DNA of 64,000 nt, from contig NZ_CP073318.1 of the NCBI RefSeq assembly GCF_018263855.1, positions 496,001-560,000 of the forward strand, in the 5' to 3' direction. Source of the stretch: Kutzneria sp. CA-103260. Lineage in GTDB: Bacteria > Actinomycetota > Actinomycetes > Mycobacteriales > Pseudonocardiaceae. The first letter of the stretch is position 1, and each line of letters begins with the position of its first letter. Positions 43,732 through 53,017 of the stretch are shown one piece after another. Below the pieces are notes generated by a model. The model was not told the origin of the DNA. It ran no database searches and was given only the letters and a program-made list of their open reading frames with translations. A program made the position numbers and the translations under genes.

Positions 43732-44343
43732 ATGCCTTCGATCACCCGCCGCAGCACCGGTCCCGCGCGCCGAGCGTCGGCGGACGCGGAGATACTGGCT
43801 GTCACGCGGCGGCTGCTGACCGAGGGCGCGACCTTCACCGAGCTGGGGATCCAGCACATCGCGGCCGAGGCCGGCGTGGCCCGGTCGACGTTCTACGCGC
43901 ACTTCAGGGACAAGACGGCCCTGCTCATGCGGCTGGCCGCCACCTTCGTGGACACGTCCTTCGGCATCGCCTCGGCCTGGGAGCCGGCCGAGGGCCCGGA
44001 CGGCCTCGCGGCGGCGTTCCGCCAGGTGGTGGGGGTCTACCGGGAGCACCGGGCGCTGCTGCAGGCCATCGCCGAGGTCGCCGCGTACGACGTGACGGTG
44101 CGGGAGTACTGGAGCCAGGTGCTGGCCCGGTTCACCGACCGGACGGTCGAGGTGCTCCGGCGGGAGCAGGAATCCGGCCGGACGCCGGCCGGGGTGGACG
44201 TCACCAGCGCCACACGGGTGATCGTCATGGGCGGCGAGCGGGCCATCTTCGACCAGGTCCTGGCCGGGGATCCCGGCGAGGACGAGGCGTTCGCGCGGGA
44301 GATGGCGCTGATCTGGTGGCACGGCGCCTACCGCCGGCCGTGA
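43732..44343 (+). CDS. TetR family transcriptional regulator
   Basis: 203 aa. The helix-turn-helix at about residues 20-68 (LGIQHIAAEAGVARSTFYAHFRDKTALL) is clear, and the C-terminal ligand domain is unassigned. It diverges from the aldo/keto reductase gene, with a 28-bp perfect palindrome in the gap, so it almost certainly represses that gene and itself. Its 3' end is followed by a gene-end palindrome. Confidence 0.94.
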   Translation: MPSITRRSTGPARRASADAEILAVTRRLLTEGATFTELGIQHIAAEAGVARSTFYAHFRDKTALLMRLAATFVDTSFGIASAWEPAEGPDGLAAAFRQVVGVYREHRALLQAIAEVAAYDVTVREYWSQVLARFTDRTVEVLRREQESGRTPAGVDVTSATRVIVMGGERAIFDQVLAGDPGEDEAFAREMALIWWHGAYRRP

Positions 44344-44367
44344 GTGAGGCTCGCCGACGTTTTTTGA

Positions 44368-44422
44368 TGTCATGAAGGGCCCCTTCCGCACGTTCAACGT
44401 GAGGAAGGGGCCCTTCATGACA
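44368..44422. repeat. Gene-end palindrome, family copy 4 (27+1+27, one mismatch)
   Basis: Arms 44368-44394 and 44396-44422; the core is CGCACGTT-C-AACGTGAGG with one mismatch. It sits between convergent stops of TetR and the iorA-like gene. T6 lies on its left and A5 on its right, the reverse of intrinsic-terminator polarity on either strand, so simple Rho-independent termination is not supported here. Confidence 0.85.
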
Positions 44423-44440
44423 AAAAGGACTGGGCGGTGG

Positions 44441-44917
44441 CTACATCTTGGCCGCGCCGGCCTTGATGGCGGTGCGGATGCGGGAGTAGGTGCCGCAGCG
44501 GCAGATGTTGCGGATCGAGTCGAGGTCGGCGTCGGTGATGGCGCGGCCCTCGGCCTTGGCCTTCCGGACCAGGGCCACGGCGGTCATGATCTGGCCGGGC
44601 TGGCAGTAGCCGCACTGGGCGACGTCGGTGTCGAGCCAGGCCTCCTGCATGGGGTGCAGGTCCTGGCCGACGGTGGCCGGCAGGCCCTCGATGGTGGTGA
44701 TCTCGTCGTCGGCCTTGATCGCCGACACCGGCACCGAGCACGGGTTGAAGGCCTTGCCGTTGATGTGCGAGGTGCAGGCCTTGCACACGTTCAGGCCGCA
44801 GCCGTACTTGGGCCCGGTGACGCCGAGCAGGTCGCGCAGCACCCACAGCAGCCGGACGTCGTCGGCGACCTCGACGGTGACCCGCTCGCCGTTGAGCACG
44901 AAGGTGTGACTGGACAT
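44441..44917 (-). CDS. iorA: Isoquinoline 1-oxidoreductase-type 2Fe-2S subunit (IorA-like)
   Basis: 158 aa from ATG 44917, with GAGGAG upstream. Plant-type 2Fe-2S cluster ligands are C40, C45, C48 and C60. A second cluster has C102, C105, C139 and C141 (CGYCQPG, CRCG). This is the small subunit of molybdenum hydroxylases of the isoquinoline or aldehyde oxidoreductase group. It passes electrons from the large subunit, whose gene lies 11 bp upstream in the same operon. No FAD subunit gene is present, as in IorAB. Confidence 0.93.
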   Translation of the reverse strand: MSSHTFVLNGERVTVEVADDVRLLWVLRDLLGVTGPKYGCGLNVCKACTSHINGKAFNPCSVPVSAIKADDEITTIEGLPATVGQDLHPMQEAWLDTDVAQCGYCQPGQIMTAVALVRKAKAEGRAITDADLDSIRNICRCGTYSRIRTAIKAGAAKM

Positions 44918-44928
44918 GCGGGTTCTCC

Positions 44929-47205
44929 TCAGAAGGCGGAGTCGAGGCCGTCGGTGGGGGACTGCGGGGTGGACGGCTCGACGGGCAGCGGGTCGAAGCT
45001 CAGCGTGCCGTGGTTGATCGGGAACGAGGTCGGCATCTTGCCCACCGCCCGCGCGTAGGCGCAGGCCACGGCGGCCATCGCCGGCGCGACGCCCAGTTCG
45101 CCGGCGCCGGAGGGGTTGCCGCCGCTGGGCGCGATCACCACCTGCATGTCCAGCGGGGTGTTCCACTGGCGGGTGTAGAAGTAGTTGTCCCAGCTGCCTT
45201 CCAGTGGCAGGCCGTCCTTGATGTGCAGGCTGGACGTCATCGCCATCGCGATGCCGTCGTTGATGCCGCCGATCATCTGCGCCTCCAGCCCGCGCGGGTT
45301 GACCGCGAAGCCGGGGTCGACCACCAGCAGCGCCTTGGTCACCCGCGGCCCGGTGACGCCGTCGGTGATGGGGCGGTTCACGGTCTCCGGGCGGGCGTCG
45401 ACCTCCATCAGGCAGCACACAGCGCCCTGGTACTCGGAGTGCACGGCGATGCCCTGGGCCACGCCGGCTGGCAGCGCGCGGCCCCACTGTCCGATTTGGA
45501 CGGCTTTCTCGAAGACGGCCTTGAGCCGCGCGTCCCGCAGGAAGGCCCGCCGGAACGTCACCGGGTCCTTGCCCATCTTGGCCGCCAGCTGGTCGACCAC
45601 CAGCTCCTGGGCGGTGACCACGTTGGGGGAGTAGATGTTGCGCATGCTGCCGGTGTTGAACTTCAGCGGGATCTCGTTGAGCAGCTGGGTGGTGACGCCG
45701 AAGTTGTAGGGCGAGGACTGGGTCAGCAGGAAGATCGACTCGGCGAAGCTGAGGTTGCCGGCGATGGGCAGCTTGGCCGCGAACGAGGTGAGCATCTCGC
45801 CCAGACCGTGGCTGAACTCGGTCTGCACGCTGGTGTGCCGCTGCTCGTAGCTGACCACGTTGCCCAGCGCGTAGGTGACGCGGATGCGCGAGGTGCACAT
45901 CGGGTGGGCGCGGCCCTGCCGGAAGTCGTCGGTGCGCGACCACATCAGCTTGACCGGCTTGCCCATCTTCTGCGAGATCTCCGCGGCCTCGGCGGCCACG
46001 TTGTGGAACAGGTGCCGGCCGAACGAGCCGCCGCCCTGCGCCACGTGCACCTTGACCGCGCCGACCGGCAGCCCCAGCTGGGCGGCGATGTCCTCCTGGG
46101 CGACGATCGGCACCTTCAGGCTGGACCAGATCTCGGCCGAGTCCTGGCGCACGTCGGCGATCGCGTTGTCCGGCTCCAGCGGGCTGTTGCTGGCGAAGGC
46201 GAAGGTGAACTCGGCGTCCAGCACCTCGGTCAGCAGGCCCGGCACCAGCATCGGCAGCTCGGCCTTCTTCAGCTGTGCCAACACCGACGCGTCGGACTCG
46301 CCGTCCACAGTGCCCGGTCCCCAGGTGACGTCCAGCGCCCGCAGACCGTCGATGCACTGGCCGAACGTGTCAGCCCGGACCGCGACGCCGTTGGACACGG
46401 CGGCGACGTCGGTGACGCCGGGCATGGCCAGCACCGCCGCCTTGTTGTTGACCGAGCGGACCGTGCCGTTGATCGTCGGCGGCCGGCGCACCATGGTCGG
46501 CTTGGCGTTGGGCACCTGCATGTCCATGCCGAAGGTCTTGCGCCCCATGACGATGTCGCGGGCGTCGATCCGGTTCTGCGGCTTGCCCAGCACCGTGAAG
46601 TCGGCGGTGGCCTTCAGCTGCACGGTCGCGGCCTCGACCTTGGAGCTGGCCGCGGCCACCGCCAGCGAGGCGTAGCTGAGGGTCTTGCCGCTGGGGTGGC
46701 TGACCACACCGTCCTTGGTGGTCAGCTGCGAAGGCGTTGCGCCCCACTGCTTCGCGGCCGTCGCCACCAGCCGCTGGCGGGCGATCGCCGCCGCCGTGCG
46801 CACCGGCGTGTAGATGCTGCGGATCGAGTTGGAGCCGCCGGTCAGCTGGTTCATCAGCAGCTCCGGCCGGGCGTCGGCCAGGGTGATGGACACCTTGTCC
46901 AGCGGCAGGTCCAGCTCCTCGGCCACCATCATCGCCACGGCGGTGGTGATGCCCTGGCCGACTTCGGCCCGTGGCACCGCGAACGAGGCGCTGCCGTCCC
47001 GGTTCATCTGCACCGACACCAGGTTCGCGGTCGGTGCGGCGGCCAGGTTCTGGAGATCGCCGAGGTCGAAGATCTCCTCGGGCTGGGGCAGGGTGGGCAC
47101 GGCGGCGTCGGCCTTGGGTGTGTCGAACCACTGCACCGCGACGGCCAGCGTCGGGGCGGCGAGCAGATAACCCAGGAACCTACGGCGACGGAGGTCTTCG
47201 GCCAT
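44929..47205 (-). CDS. iorB: Molybdopterin-binding large subunit, isoquinoline 1-oxidoreductase type (IorB-like)
   Basis: 758 aa from ATG 47205. The N-terminus has a twin-arginine signal (RRRRFLGYLLAAP) and a hydrophobic stretch, so the complex is probably exported by Tat. Two aldehyde-oxidase/xanthine-dehydrogenase-like segments follow, including AQGGGSFGRH (residues near 385) and a GELGVAP end, which bind the Mo cofactor. Together with the 2Fe-2S subunit it should oxidise a hydroxylatable heterocycle or aldehyde. A dedicated maturation chaperone was not seen nearby. Confidence 0.92.
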   Translation of the reverse strand: MAEDLRRRRFLGYLLAAPTLAVAVQWFDTPKADAAVPTLPQPEEIFDLGDLQNLAAAPTANLVSVQMNRDGSASFAVPRAEVGQGITTAVAMMVAEELDLPLDKVSITLADARPELLMNQLTGGSNSIRSIYTPVRTAAAIARQRLVATAAKQWGATPSQLTTKDGVVSHPSGKTLSYASLAVAAASSKVEAATVQLKATADFTVLGKPQNRIDARDIVMGRKTFGMDMQVPNAKPTMVRRPPTINGTVRSVNNKAAVLAMPGVTDVAAVSNGVAVRADTFGQCIDGLRALDVTWGPGTVDGESDASVLAQLKKAELPMLVPGLLTEVLDAEFTFAFASNSPLEPDNAIADVRQDSAEIWSSLKVPIVAQEDIAAQLGLPVGAVKVHVAQGGGSFGRHLFHNVAAEAAEISQKMGKPVKLMWSRTDDFRQGRAHPMCTSRIRVTYALGNVVSYEQRHTSVQTEFSHGLGEMLTSFAAKLPIAGNLSFAESIFLLTQSSPYNFGVTTQLLNEIPLKFNTGSMRNIYSPNVVTAQELVVDQLAAKMGKDPVTFRRAFLRDARLKAVFEKAVQIGQWGRALPAGVAQGIAVHSEYQGAVCCLMEVDARPETVNRPITDGVTGPRVTKALLVVDPGFAVNPRGLEAQMIGGINDGIAMAMTSSLHIKDGLPLEGSWDNYFYTRQWNTPLDMQVVIAPSGGNPSGAGELGVAPAMAAVACAYARAVGKMPTSFPINHGTLSFDPLPVEPSTPQSPTDGLDSAF

Positions 47206-47302
47206 GGCGCGGAGTGTGTCACCGCTCACATCACGTCGCCATGGCCGGGATGCCTACTTCTGGCGTAGTCAGACTGTGCACGATGCACAACCCCCGGTAT
47301 GT

Positions 47303-47417
47303 GCGTCTCCAAGACCCACAAACCCTCTCGGATGCGGTCTTCAACCGCCACAAACAGCGCCGGGGTTTGTGGCGGTTGAAGACCTTGTCGGCTGGGGTTT
47401 GTAGGTCTTGGAGACGC
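47303..47417. repeat. 115-bp nested inverted repeat downstream of PucR gene
   Basis: Outer arms GCGTCTCCAAGACC (47303-47316) pair with 47404-47417, and inner arms of 19 bp (47336-47354; GGTCTTCAACCGCCACAAA) pair with 47366-47384, with an 11-nt loop. ACAAACCC stretches between the arms also pair. The whole thing can fold into one long imperfect stem. It lies 8 bp after the PucR stop and upstream of iorB, so it may terminate transcription and insulate the two. No T-tract is present. Confidence 0.75.
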
Positions 47418-47425
47418 TCAAACGT

Positions 47426-48610
47426 TTAGGCGAGGGGGCCTGGGGGGAGGAGGCGGGAGGCACGGAGCGCCAACGACAACTCCAGGTGGGGCACGTCGCT
47501 GAGGTCGTTGCCGGTGACGGCCTCGATCCGGCTCAGCCGGTTGATCACCGTGTTCCGGTGGCAGTGCACGAGTTCCGCGGTCCGGCTGACCGAGCCGGCG
47601 GTGGCGACCCAGGTCTCCAGGGTGTCCAACAGGATCCGCCGCTCGCCCACGGGGATCTTGAGCAGCGGCCCGAGCCGCAGCCGGATCAGGTGCTCGGCCA
47701 GCTCCGGCGAGCTGAGGACCAGGGCCTCCGGCAGCCGGTCGGCCAGGGCGGCGACCTCGACCCGGCCGGGCTGGATGGAGCGGCGGGCCAACACCGCCTG
47801 CCGGTAGGCGACGTCGACGTCGGCCAGGCCGTGCACGACCAGGGAGACGCCGGCGGGCACGGTGAGGGCATCCCGCAGCACCTTCAGCACAATGCCCAAT
47901 TCGGGTGAATCCAAGGAGAGCAGTCCCACCAGCATGTGGGCCCGCAGCTGCCACGCGGAGTCGATGCCGTGCTCGGTCAGCAGCCCCTTGAGGAACGTCG
48001 GCGCGTTGACGTCCTCGACATCGGCGACGATTGCCGCGTACGGCCCGTCGACGGGGACGCCGATGATGCGGGCGGCCTCGTGGGCGAAGGCCAAGTCCTT
48101 GCCCCGCCCGCGAAGCAGCCCCTCCCACAGCGTGGCCCGCCGCTGCTCGTCGATCCGCACCAGCTGCTGCTCGGCGACGTGATAGGCGGCGGCGACCTGG
48201 GCTGACGTGGAGTCGACGACCTCCCACAGCCAGGTGGCGATCTCCAACAGGCCCTCGGCGTCCACGGTGCCGTCGGCGCGGGCCTGCTCGACCAGGGCCT
48301 GCCACAACAGCCGGCCGCCGAGCCGGAAGGAGCGGAGCACGTCGTCCAGGGGCATGCGCTGCTCGGCCCGGCGCCGGCCGGTGCAGCGGGCGGCCGAGTA
48401 GAGCTGCTCGTCGGCCCCGTCCCGGCCGATCAGCCGGAGCACGCCGATCATGTTGTCGTGGCAGGACTTGCGCAGATCGTCCGAGGTCACCACGTTGATC
48501 CGGCGGTAGCCGGGGTTCTGCTCGGCGATGACCCGCACCAGCTCGTCGGCCAGCTTCGGCACCCGGGCCAGCACGCCGTCGGCCAGCAGCCGTGCCGCCT
48601 TCTCCTCCAC
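47426..48610 (-). CDS. PucR-type transcriptional regulator (CdaR/PucR C-terminal helix-turn-helix)
   Basis: 394 aa. A helical sensing region of unassigned type fills the first half. The C-terminal PucR helix-turn-helix is at about 330-385 (TAELVHCHRNTVINRLSRIEAVTG). PucR family members respond to purines, amino acids or similar nitrogen sources. It lies 9 bp after another PucR gene on the same strand, opposite gabP-gabT. Whether both regulate gab is unknown. Confidence 0.85.
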   Translation of the reverse strand: MEEKAARLLADGVLARVPKLADELVRVIAEQNPGYRRINVVTSDDLRKSCHDNMIGVLRLIGRDGADEQLYSAARCTGRRRAEQRMPLDDVLRSFRLGGRLLWQALVEQARADGTVDAEGLLEIATWLWEVVDSTSAQVAAAYHVAEQQLVRIDEQRRATLWEGLLRGRGKDLAFAHEAARIIGVPVDGPYAAIVADVEDVNAPTFLKGLLTEHGIDSAWQLRAHMLVGLLSLDSPELGIVLKVLRDALTVPAGVSLVVHGLADVDVAYRQAVLARRSIQPGRVEVAALADRLPEALVLSSPELAEHLIRLRLGPLLKIPVGERRILLDTLETWVATAGSVSRTAELVHCHRNTVINRLSRIEAVTGNDLSDVPHLELSLALRASRLLPPGPLA

Positions 48611-48619
48611 CCGGTCCTC

Positions 48620-50071
48620 TCAATCCCTCAGGCGCAGGGCCAGCCACAGCTCGGCCCGCGTGTCCGCGGTGTCCAGGTCCCGGCCGAGCAGTTGCCCGAC
48701 CTTCGCGATCCGGTGCCGCAGGGTGTGCCGGTGCACGCCGAGCGCCACCGCAGCCGGATCCCACTGGCCGTTGTGGGCCAGCCACGCCCGCAGCGACGCG
48801 ATGAGCTCGCCGCGACCGGTCGCATCGTGTTCAACGAGCGGGGCGAGCAACCGGTCCGCGAAGACGCCGGCGACTTCCGGATCGACCAGCCGCAGCACGC
48901 CGTCGTCGGCCAGCTCGGAGAACCGGGTGATCGGCAGGTCGGTGCGGACCGCGGTGGTCAGGGCCCGCTGCGCCTGCCGCAGGGCCTGGGGCAGGGACGA
49001 GTAGTCCACGGGATCGGAGACGCCGATCTGCACGCCGGCCAACTCGGCCAGCAGGTCGGTCGAGGCCCCGACCACCAGCAGCGACTCGGTGCCGTGCTCG
49101 GCGTGGAAGGCAGCCTCGCCCGAGTCGTCCACATGATCGACGGCCGCCAGCCGATAGCGCGAAGGCCCGGCGGCCAGGGCGATCCGCACCGGCGGCACCG
49201 GCAGCTCGCCCCACAGGTCGGCGGCGATCTCCGCGACCAGCTCGGTCTCGCCGGCCAGCAGCAGCCGCAGCAGCCCGCCGCGCAGCCTTCGCGTCGCGGC
49301 CTCGACGGCGTGCGGCCGCTCGAAGCTGACTGTCAACAGCGAGGCCGCTGTGGTCAGCACCTGCTGGTCGGCCGGCGTGAGGCGGCCGACCCGGCCGACC
49401 GCGAGGAAGCCACGGATCCGCTCGCCCGCCCCCAGGGTCTGCACGGTGATCTCGGCGCCGTCCGATTCATAGGTGAGGCTGGCCGGACCGGCGTGGAATC
49501 GGGACAGCTCGGCGCGGACCTTGTCCAGCACCGGGCTGTCGCCGGCCCGCAGCGCCCCGCGCGGATCCAGCACCACCGCCCACGCGTCCAGCCGACGGGC
49601 CAGTTGCGTTGTAACACCTGTAAAGCCATTGGGTCTTACGGCGGCCGAGGTCAGGGCCCGCTGCGCCTGGTAGGCGCGGGTCACGGCGGCGTACTCCTCG
49701 GCCGCGACCGCCTTGGCCACCGCCTTGCTGATGGCGATGAACGGCACCTGCCGCGGCACCTCGAGCACCGGCAGCCCGACCGCGTCGGCCTGCACGATGA
49801 CCACCTTCGGCACGTCCGCGCAGGTCAGCCCGGTGCCGAAGCCCAGCCCGGCGACCCCGGCGGCGTGCAGCCGGCGCACGTAGTCGGCGGCCCCGGACCG
49901 CACCCACAGGCCGGTGGTCAGCAGCAGCTCGCCGCCCTCCAGGAATGCCGTCGGGTCGGCCAGTTCGCTGGTGTGCACCCACTGCACCGGCCGGTCCAGG
50001 TGCTCGCCGCCGGCCCGCACGCGCAGGGCCAGGTCGGGGCGGTCCACGAGCGCGGCGAGAGTGGGGGTCAC
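48620..50071 (-). CDS. PucR family regulator, likely activator of gabPT
   Basis: 483 aa from GTG 50071; the open frame extends upstream but overlaps the gabP start. The N-terminal PucR domain (residues about 1-120, HLDRPVQWVHTSELADPTAFLEGGELLLT) is the classic form. The CdaR-like centre and C-terminal helix-turn-helix (ALGVHRHTLRHRIAKVGQLLG) follow. It is divergent from gabP across 118 bp. In actinomycetes, PucR proteins divergent from gabT/gabP activate GABA use, which supports the same role here. Confidence 0.9.
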   Translation of the reverse strand: MTPTLAALVDRPDLALRVRAGGEHLDRPVQWVHTSELADPTAFLEGGELLLTTGLWVRSGAADYVRRLHAAGVAGLGFGTGLTCADVPKVVIVQADAVGLPVLEVPRQVPFIAISKAVAKAVAAEEYAAVTRAYQAQRALTSAAVRPNGFTGVTTQLARRLDAWAVVLDPRGALRAGDSPVLDKVRAELSRFHAGPASLTYESDGAEITVQTLGAGERIRGFLAVGRVGRLTPADQQVLTTAASLLTVSFERPHAVEAATRRLRGGLLRLLLAGETELVAEIAADLWGELPVPPVRIALAAGPSRYRLAAVDHVDDSGEAAFHAEHGTESLLVVGASTDLLAELAGVQIGVSDPVDYSSLPQALRQAQRALTTAVRTDLPITRFSELADDGVLRLVDPEVAGVFADRLLAPLVEHDATGRGELIASLRAWLAHNGQWDPAAVALGVHRHTLRHRIAKVGQLLGRDLDTADTRAELWLALRLRD

Positions 50072-50189
50072 CGGGCGGTCCTCGACAGTTCGGCGAACAA
50101 TTCGGTCTGACTTGTCCAAACAGGCTACTTGGCCACGGCGGTCCCGCCGACCACCGTGAACCGACAGTCCCGACAGACCGGAGCCGCCG

Positions 50190-51572
50190 ATGAGCGCAGC
50201 CAGCAATGATCAACCTCGGCGTAAACTAGCGTCGACCCTGCAACGCCGCCACCTGTCCATGATCGCCATCGCCGGCGTGATCGGCGCCGGCCTGTTCGTC
50301 GGCAGCGGCGCTGCCATCAAACAGGCCGGACCGGGCGCGCTGCTCGCGTACGCGGTGTGCGGCCTGCTGGTGGTGCTGGTGATGCGCATGCTGGGCGAGA
50401 TGTCCGCGGCCAACCCGGAGACCGGCTCGTTCTCGGCCTACGCCGACCGCGCCATCGGCCCGTGGGCCGGCTTCACCATCGGCTGGCTGTACTGGTTCTT
50501 CTGGGTCGTGGTGCTCGGCGTCGAGGCGACCGCCGGAGCCAGCATCGTGCACCGGTGGGTGCCCGAGGTGCCGCAGTGGACGTGGGCGCTGGTCCTGATG
50601 GCGCTGCTGACCGTCACCAACCTGTTCTCGGTGAAGTCCTACGGCGAGTTCGAGTTCTGGTTCGCCTCCATCAAGGTCGCCGCGATCGCGGTGTTCCTGC
50701 TGGTGGGCGTGGTGGCGCTGCTCGGCCTGATCCCGGGCTTCGCCTCGCCGGGCCTGTCCAACCTGACCGGGCACGGCGGCTTCCTGCCCAACGGCGCGTC
50801 GCCGGTGTTCGCGGCCATGTTGGTGGTGGTGTTCTCCTTCTTCGGCGCGGAGATCGCCACTGTCGCCGCCGGCGAGTCGGCCGACCCCGGCCACGCCGTG
50901 CGGTCGGCGGTGCGCTCGGTGGTGTGGCGGATCATCGTGTTCTACCTGGGTTCCATCGCTGTGGTGGTGACGCTGCTGCCGTGGGACGACGCCGGTGTGG
51001 CCAAGAGCCCGTACGTCGCGGTGCTGGACCGGATCGGGCTGCCGGCGGCCGGCGCGGTGATGGACGTGATCGTGCTGACCTCGGTGCTGTCCTGCCTGAA
51101 CTCCGGGCTGTACACCGCATCCCGCATGGTCTACTCGCTCGCCGGCCGGGCCGACGCCCCGGCCGCGCTGGGCCGGATCGGCCGTACCGGCGTGCCGACC
51201 GCGGCGGTGCTGGTGTCCACTGTGGTCGGTTTCGTGACGGTCATCTTCAACTACGTCTCACCGGACACCGTGTTCCTGTTCCTCACCAACTCCTCCGGCG
51301 CCATCGCGGTGTTCGTCTGGATGGTGATCGCCGTGTCCCAGCTGCGGATGCGCCGCCAGCTGGAGCGGGACGCGCCGGAGCGGCTGACCCTGCGCATGTG
51401 GGGGTATCCGTACCTGACCTGGGTGGCGATCGGGGCGATGGTCGTGCTGCTGGCCGGCATGGCCTTCGACGCCGACGCCCGCTCGCAACTGCTGCTCAGC
51501 CTGCTCGTCGGCGCGCTGGTGCTGGTCGTCGGCCTGGTCCGGCACCGCAACCGCGTCCGCAGCTCCGTATAG
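50190..51572 (+). CDS. gabP: GABA permease / amino acid permease (APC superfamily)
   Basis: 460 aa with 12 membrane segments. The family opening RRHLSMIAIAGVIGAGLFVGSG and a periplasmic NPETGSFSAYADRAIGPWAGF loop are present, with length as for GabP/AnsP. It imports GABA or a related amino acid by proton symport. It is followed by gabT 29 bp downstream and divergent from a PucR gene. Preceding the ATG is GGAGCC, a weak ribosome-binding site. Confidence 0.9.
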   Translation: MSAASNDQPRRKLASTLQRRHLSMIAIAGVIGAGLFVGSGAAIKQAGPGALLAYAVCGLLVVLVMRMLGEMSAANPETGSFSAYADRAIGPWAGFTIGWLYWFFWVVVLGVEATAGASIVHRWVPEVPQWTWALVLMALLTVTNLFSVKSYGEFEFWFASIKVAAIAVFLLVGVVALLGLIPGFASPGLSNLTGHGGFLPNGASPVFAAMLVVVFSFFGAEIATVAAGESADPGHAVRSAVRSVVWRIIVFYLGSIAVVVTLLPWDDAGVAKSPYVAVLDRIGLPAAGAVMDVIVLTSVLSCLNSGLYTASRMVYSLAGRADAPAALGRIGRTGVPTAAVLVSTVVGFVTVIFNYVSPDTVFLFLTNSSGAIAVFVWMVIAVSQLRMRRQLERDAPERLTLRMWGYPYLTWVAIGAMVVLLAGMAFDADARSQLLLSLLVGALVLVVGLVRHRNRVRSSV

Positions 51573-51601
51573 AAAGACAGCTCCGTCAGAAAGGAAGGGT
51601 C

Positions 51602-52933
51602 GTGGCCACGCCCACTCTCGCCCGCAACCTCGTCACCGAGATCCCCGGACCCCGCTCGCAGGCCGCGCAGCTGCGCCGGCAGCGGGTGGTGGCCGCCGGG
51701 GTCGGCAGCACGCTGCCGGTGTTCGTCGAGTCGGCCAGCGCCGGCCTGCTGCACGACATCGACGGCAACACGTTGGTGGACCTGGGTTCCGGCATCGCCG
51801 TGACCAGCGTCGGCGCGGCCGCGCCGGAGGTGGTGGCAGCCGTGCAGGAGCAGGTCGCCAAGTTCACCCACACGTGCTTCATGGTGACGCCGTACGACGC
51901 CTATGTGGAGGTGTGCGAGCAGTTGGCCGAGCTCACCCCCGGCTCGCACGAGAAGCGCTCGGCCCTGTTCAACTCGGGCGCGGAGGCGGTGGAGAACGCC
52001 GTCAAGATCGCCCGGCACGCCACCGGGCGGCAGGCGGTGGTGGTGTTCGACCACGCCTACCACGGCCGCACCAACCTGACGATGGCGTTGACGGCCAAGA
52101 ACATGCCGTACAAGCACCGGTTCGGGCCGTTCGCGCCGGAGGTGTACCGGCTGCCGATGTCCTACCCGTTCCGCGACCCGGCCGGACTGACCGGGGAGCA
52201 GGCGGCGGCGCGGGCGTTGGACCAGCTGGAGAAGCAGGTCGGCGCGGACAACGTGGCCTGCGTGCTGATCGAGCCGATCCAGGGCGAGGGCGGCTTCGTG
52301 GTGCCGGCGCCGGGCTTCCTCAAGGCGGTCTCGGACTGGTGCACGGCGAAGGGGGTGCTGTTCGTCGCCGACGAGATCCAGAGCGGTTTCTGCCGCACCG
52401 GCTCGTGGTTCGCGTCGGATCATGAGCAGGTCGTGCCGGATCTCGTGACGACGGCCAAGGGCATCGCCGGCGGGCTGCCGCTGGCTGGCGTCACCGGGCG
52501 GGCCGACGTGATGGACGCGGTGCACGGAGGCGGCCTCGGTGGCACCTACGGCGGCAATCCCGTCGCCTGCGCCGCCGCGCTGGCCTCCATCGGCATCATG
52601 CGGGACCAGGACCTGAACGCCCGGGCCCGGGCGATCGAGGAGATCACCCTGCCCCGGCTGCGGGAGCTGGCCGCCGGCTCGCCGGCCATCGGCGACGTGC
52701 GGGGCCGCGGCGCGATGCTGGCCGTGGAGCTGGTCAGGCCGGGCACGTGCGAGCCGGACGCCGAGCTGGCCGGGCGGATCGCGAAGGCTTGCCACGCAAG
52801 GGGAGTCGTGGTGCTCACGGCCGGCACCTACGGCAACGTGCTGCGGCTGCTGCCGCCGCTGGTGATCCCGACCGATGTCCTGAATGACGGCCTTGGTGTG
52901 CTCGCTGAAGCGCTTCAGATCACGGTAAGGTAA
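51602..52933 (+). CDS. gabT: 4-aminobutyrate aminotransferase (PLP fold-type I)
   Basis: 443 aa from GTG 51602, with GAAAGGAAGGG upstream. Class III aminotransferase: FNSGAEAVENAVKIAR near 120, VADEIQSGF near 260 (Asp to PLP nitrogen), and the PLP Lys near 286 in TTAKGIAGG. The predicted reaction is GABA plus 2-oxoglutarate to succinate semialdehyde plus glutamate. It forms an operon with gabP. A succinate semialdehyde dehydrogenase (gabD) is not in the window. Confidence 0.94.
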   Translation: MATPTLARNLVTEIPGPRSQAAQLRRQRVVAAGVGSTLPVFVESASAGLLHDIDGNTLVDLGSGIAVTSVGAAAPEVVAAVQEQVAKFTHTCFMVTPYDAYVEVCEQLAELTPGSHEKRSALFNSGAEAVENAVKIARHATGRQAVVVFDHAYHGRTNLTMALTAKNMPYKHRFGPFAPEVYRLPMSYPFRDPAGLTGEQAAARALDQLEKQVGADNVACVLIEPIQGEGGFVVPAPGFLKAVSDWCTAKGVLFVADEIQSGFCRTGSWFASDHEQVVPDLVTTAKGIAGGLPLAGVTGRADVMDAVHGGGLGGTYGGNPVACAAALASIGIMRDQDLNARARAIEEITLPRLRELAAGSPAIGDVRGRGAMLAVELVRPGTCEPDAELAGRIAKACHARGVVVLTAGTYGNVLRLLPPLVIPTDVLNDGLGVLAEALQITVR

Positions 52934-53017
52934 CGACGGTTGATGTGAGTGATCGGGTCACCGGTCCACCCCGTAAAGCCGGATAGCAATGGTTATCCAG
53001 GAAAGGTGGTCGGACCG

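Noticed and set aside
44368..44422. Palindrome copy 4 as an intrinsic terminator
   Set aside because: The T-run lies before and the A-run after the hairpin on the plus strand, which is opposite to the order needed on either strand.
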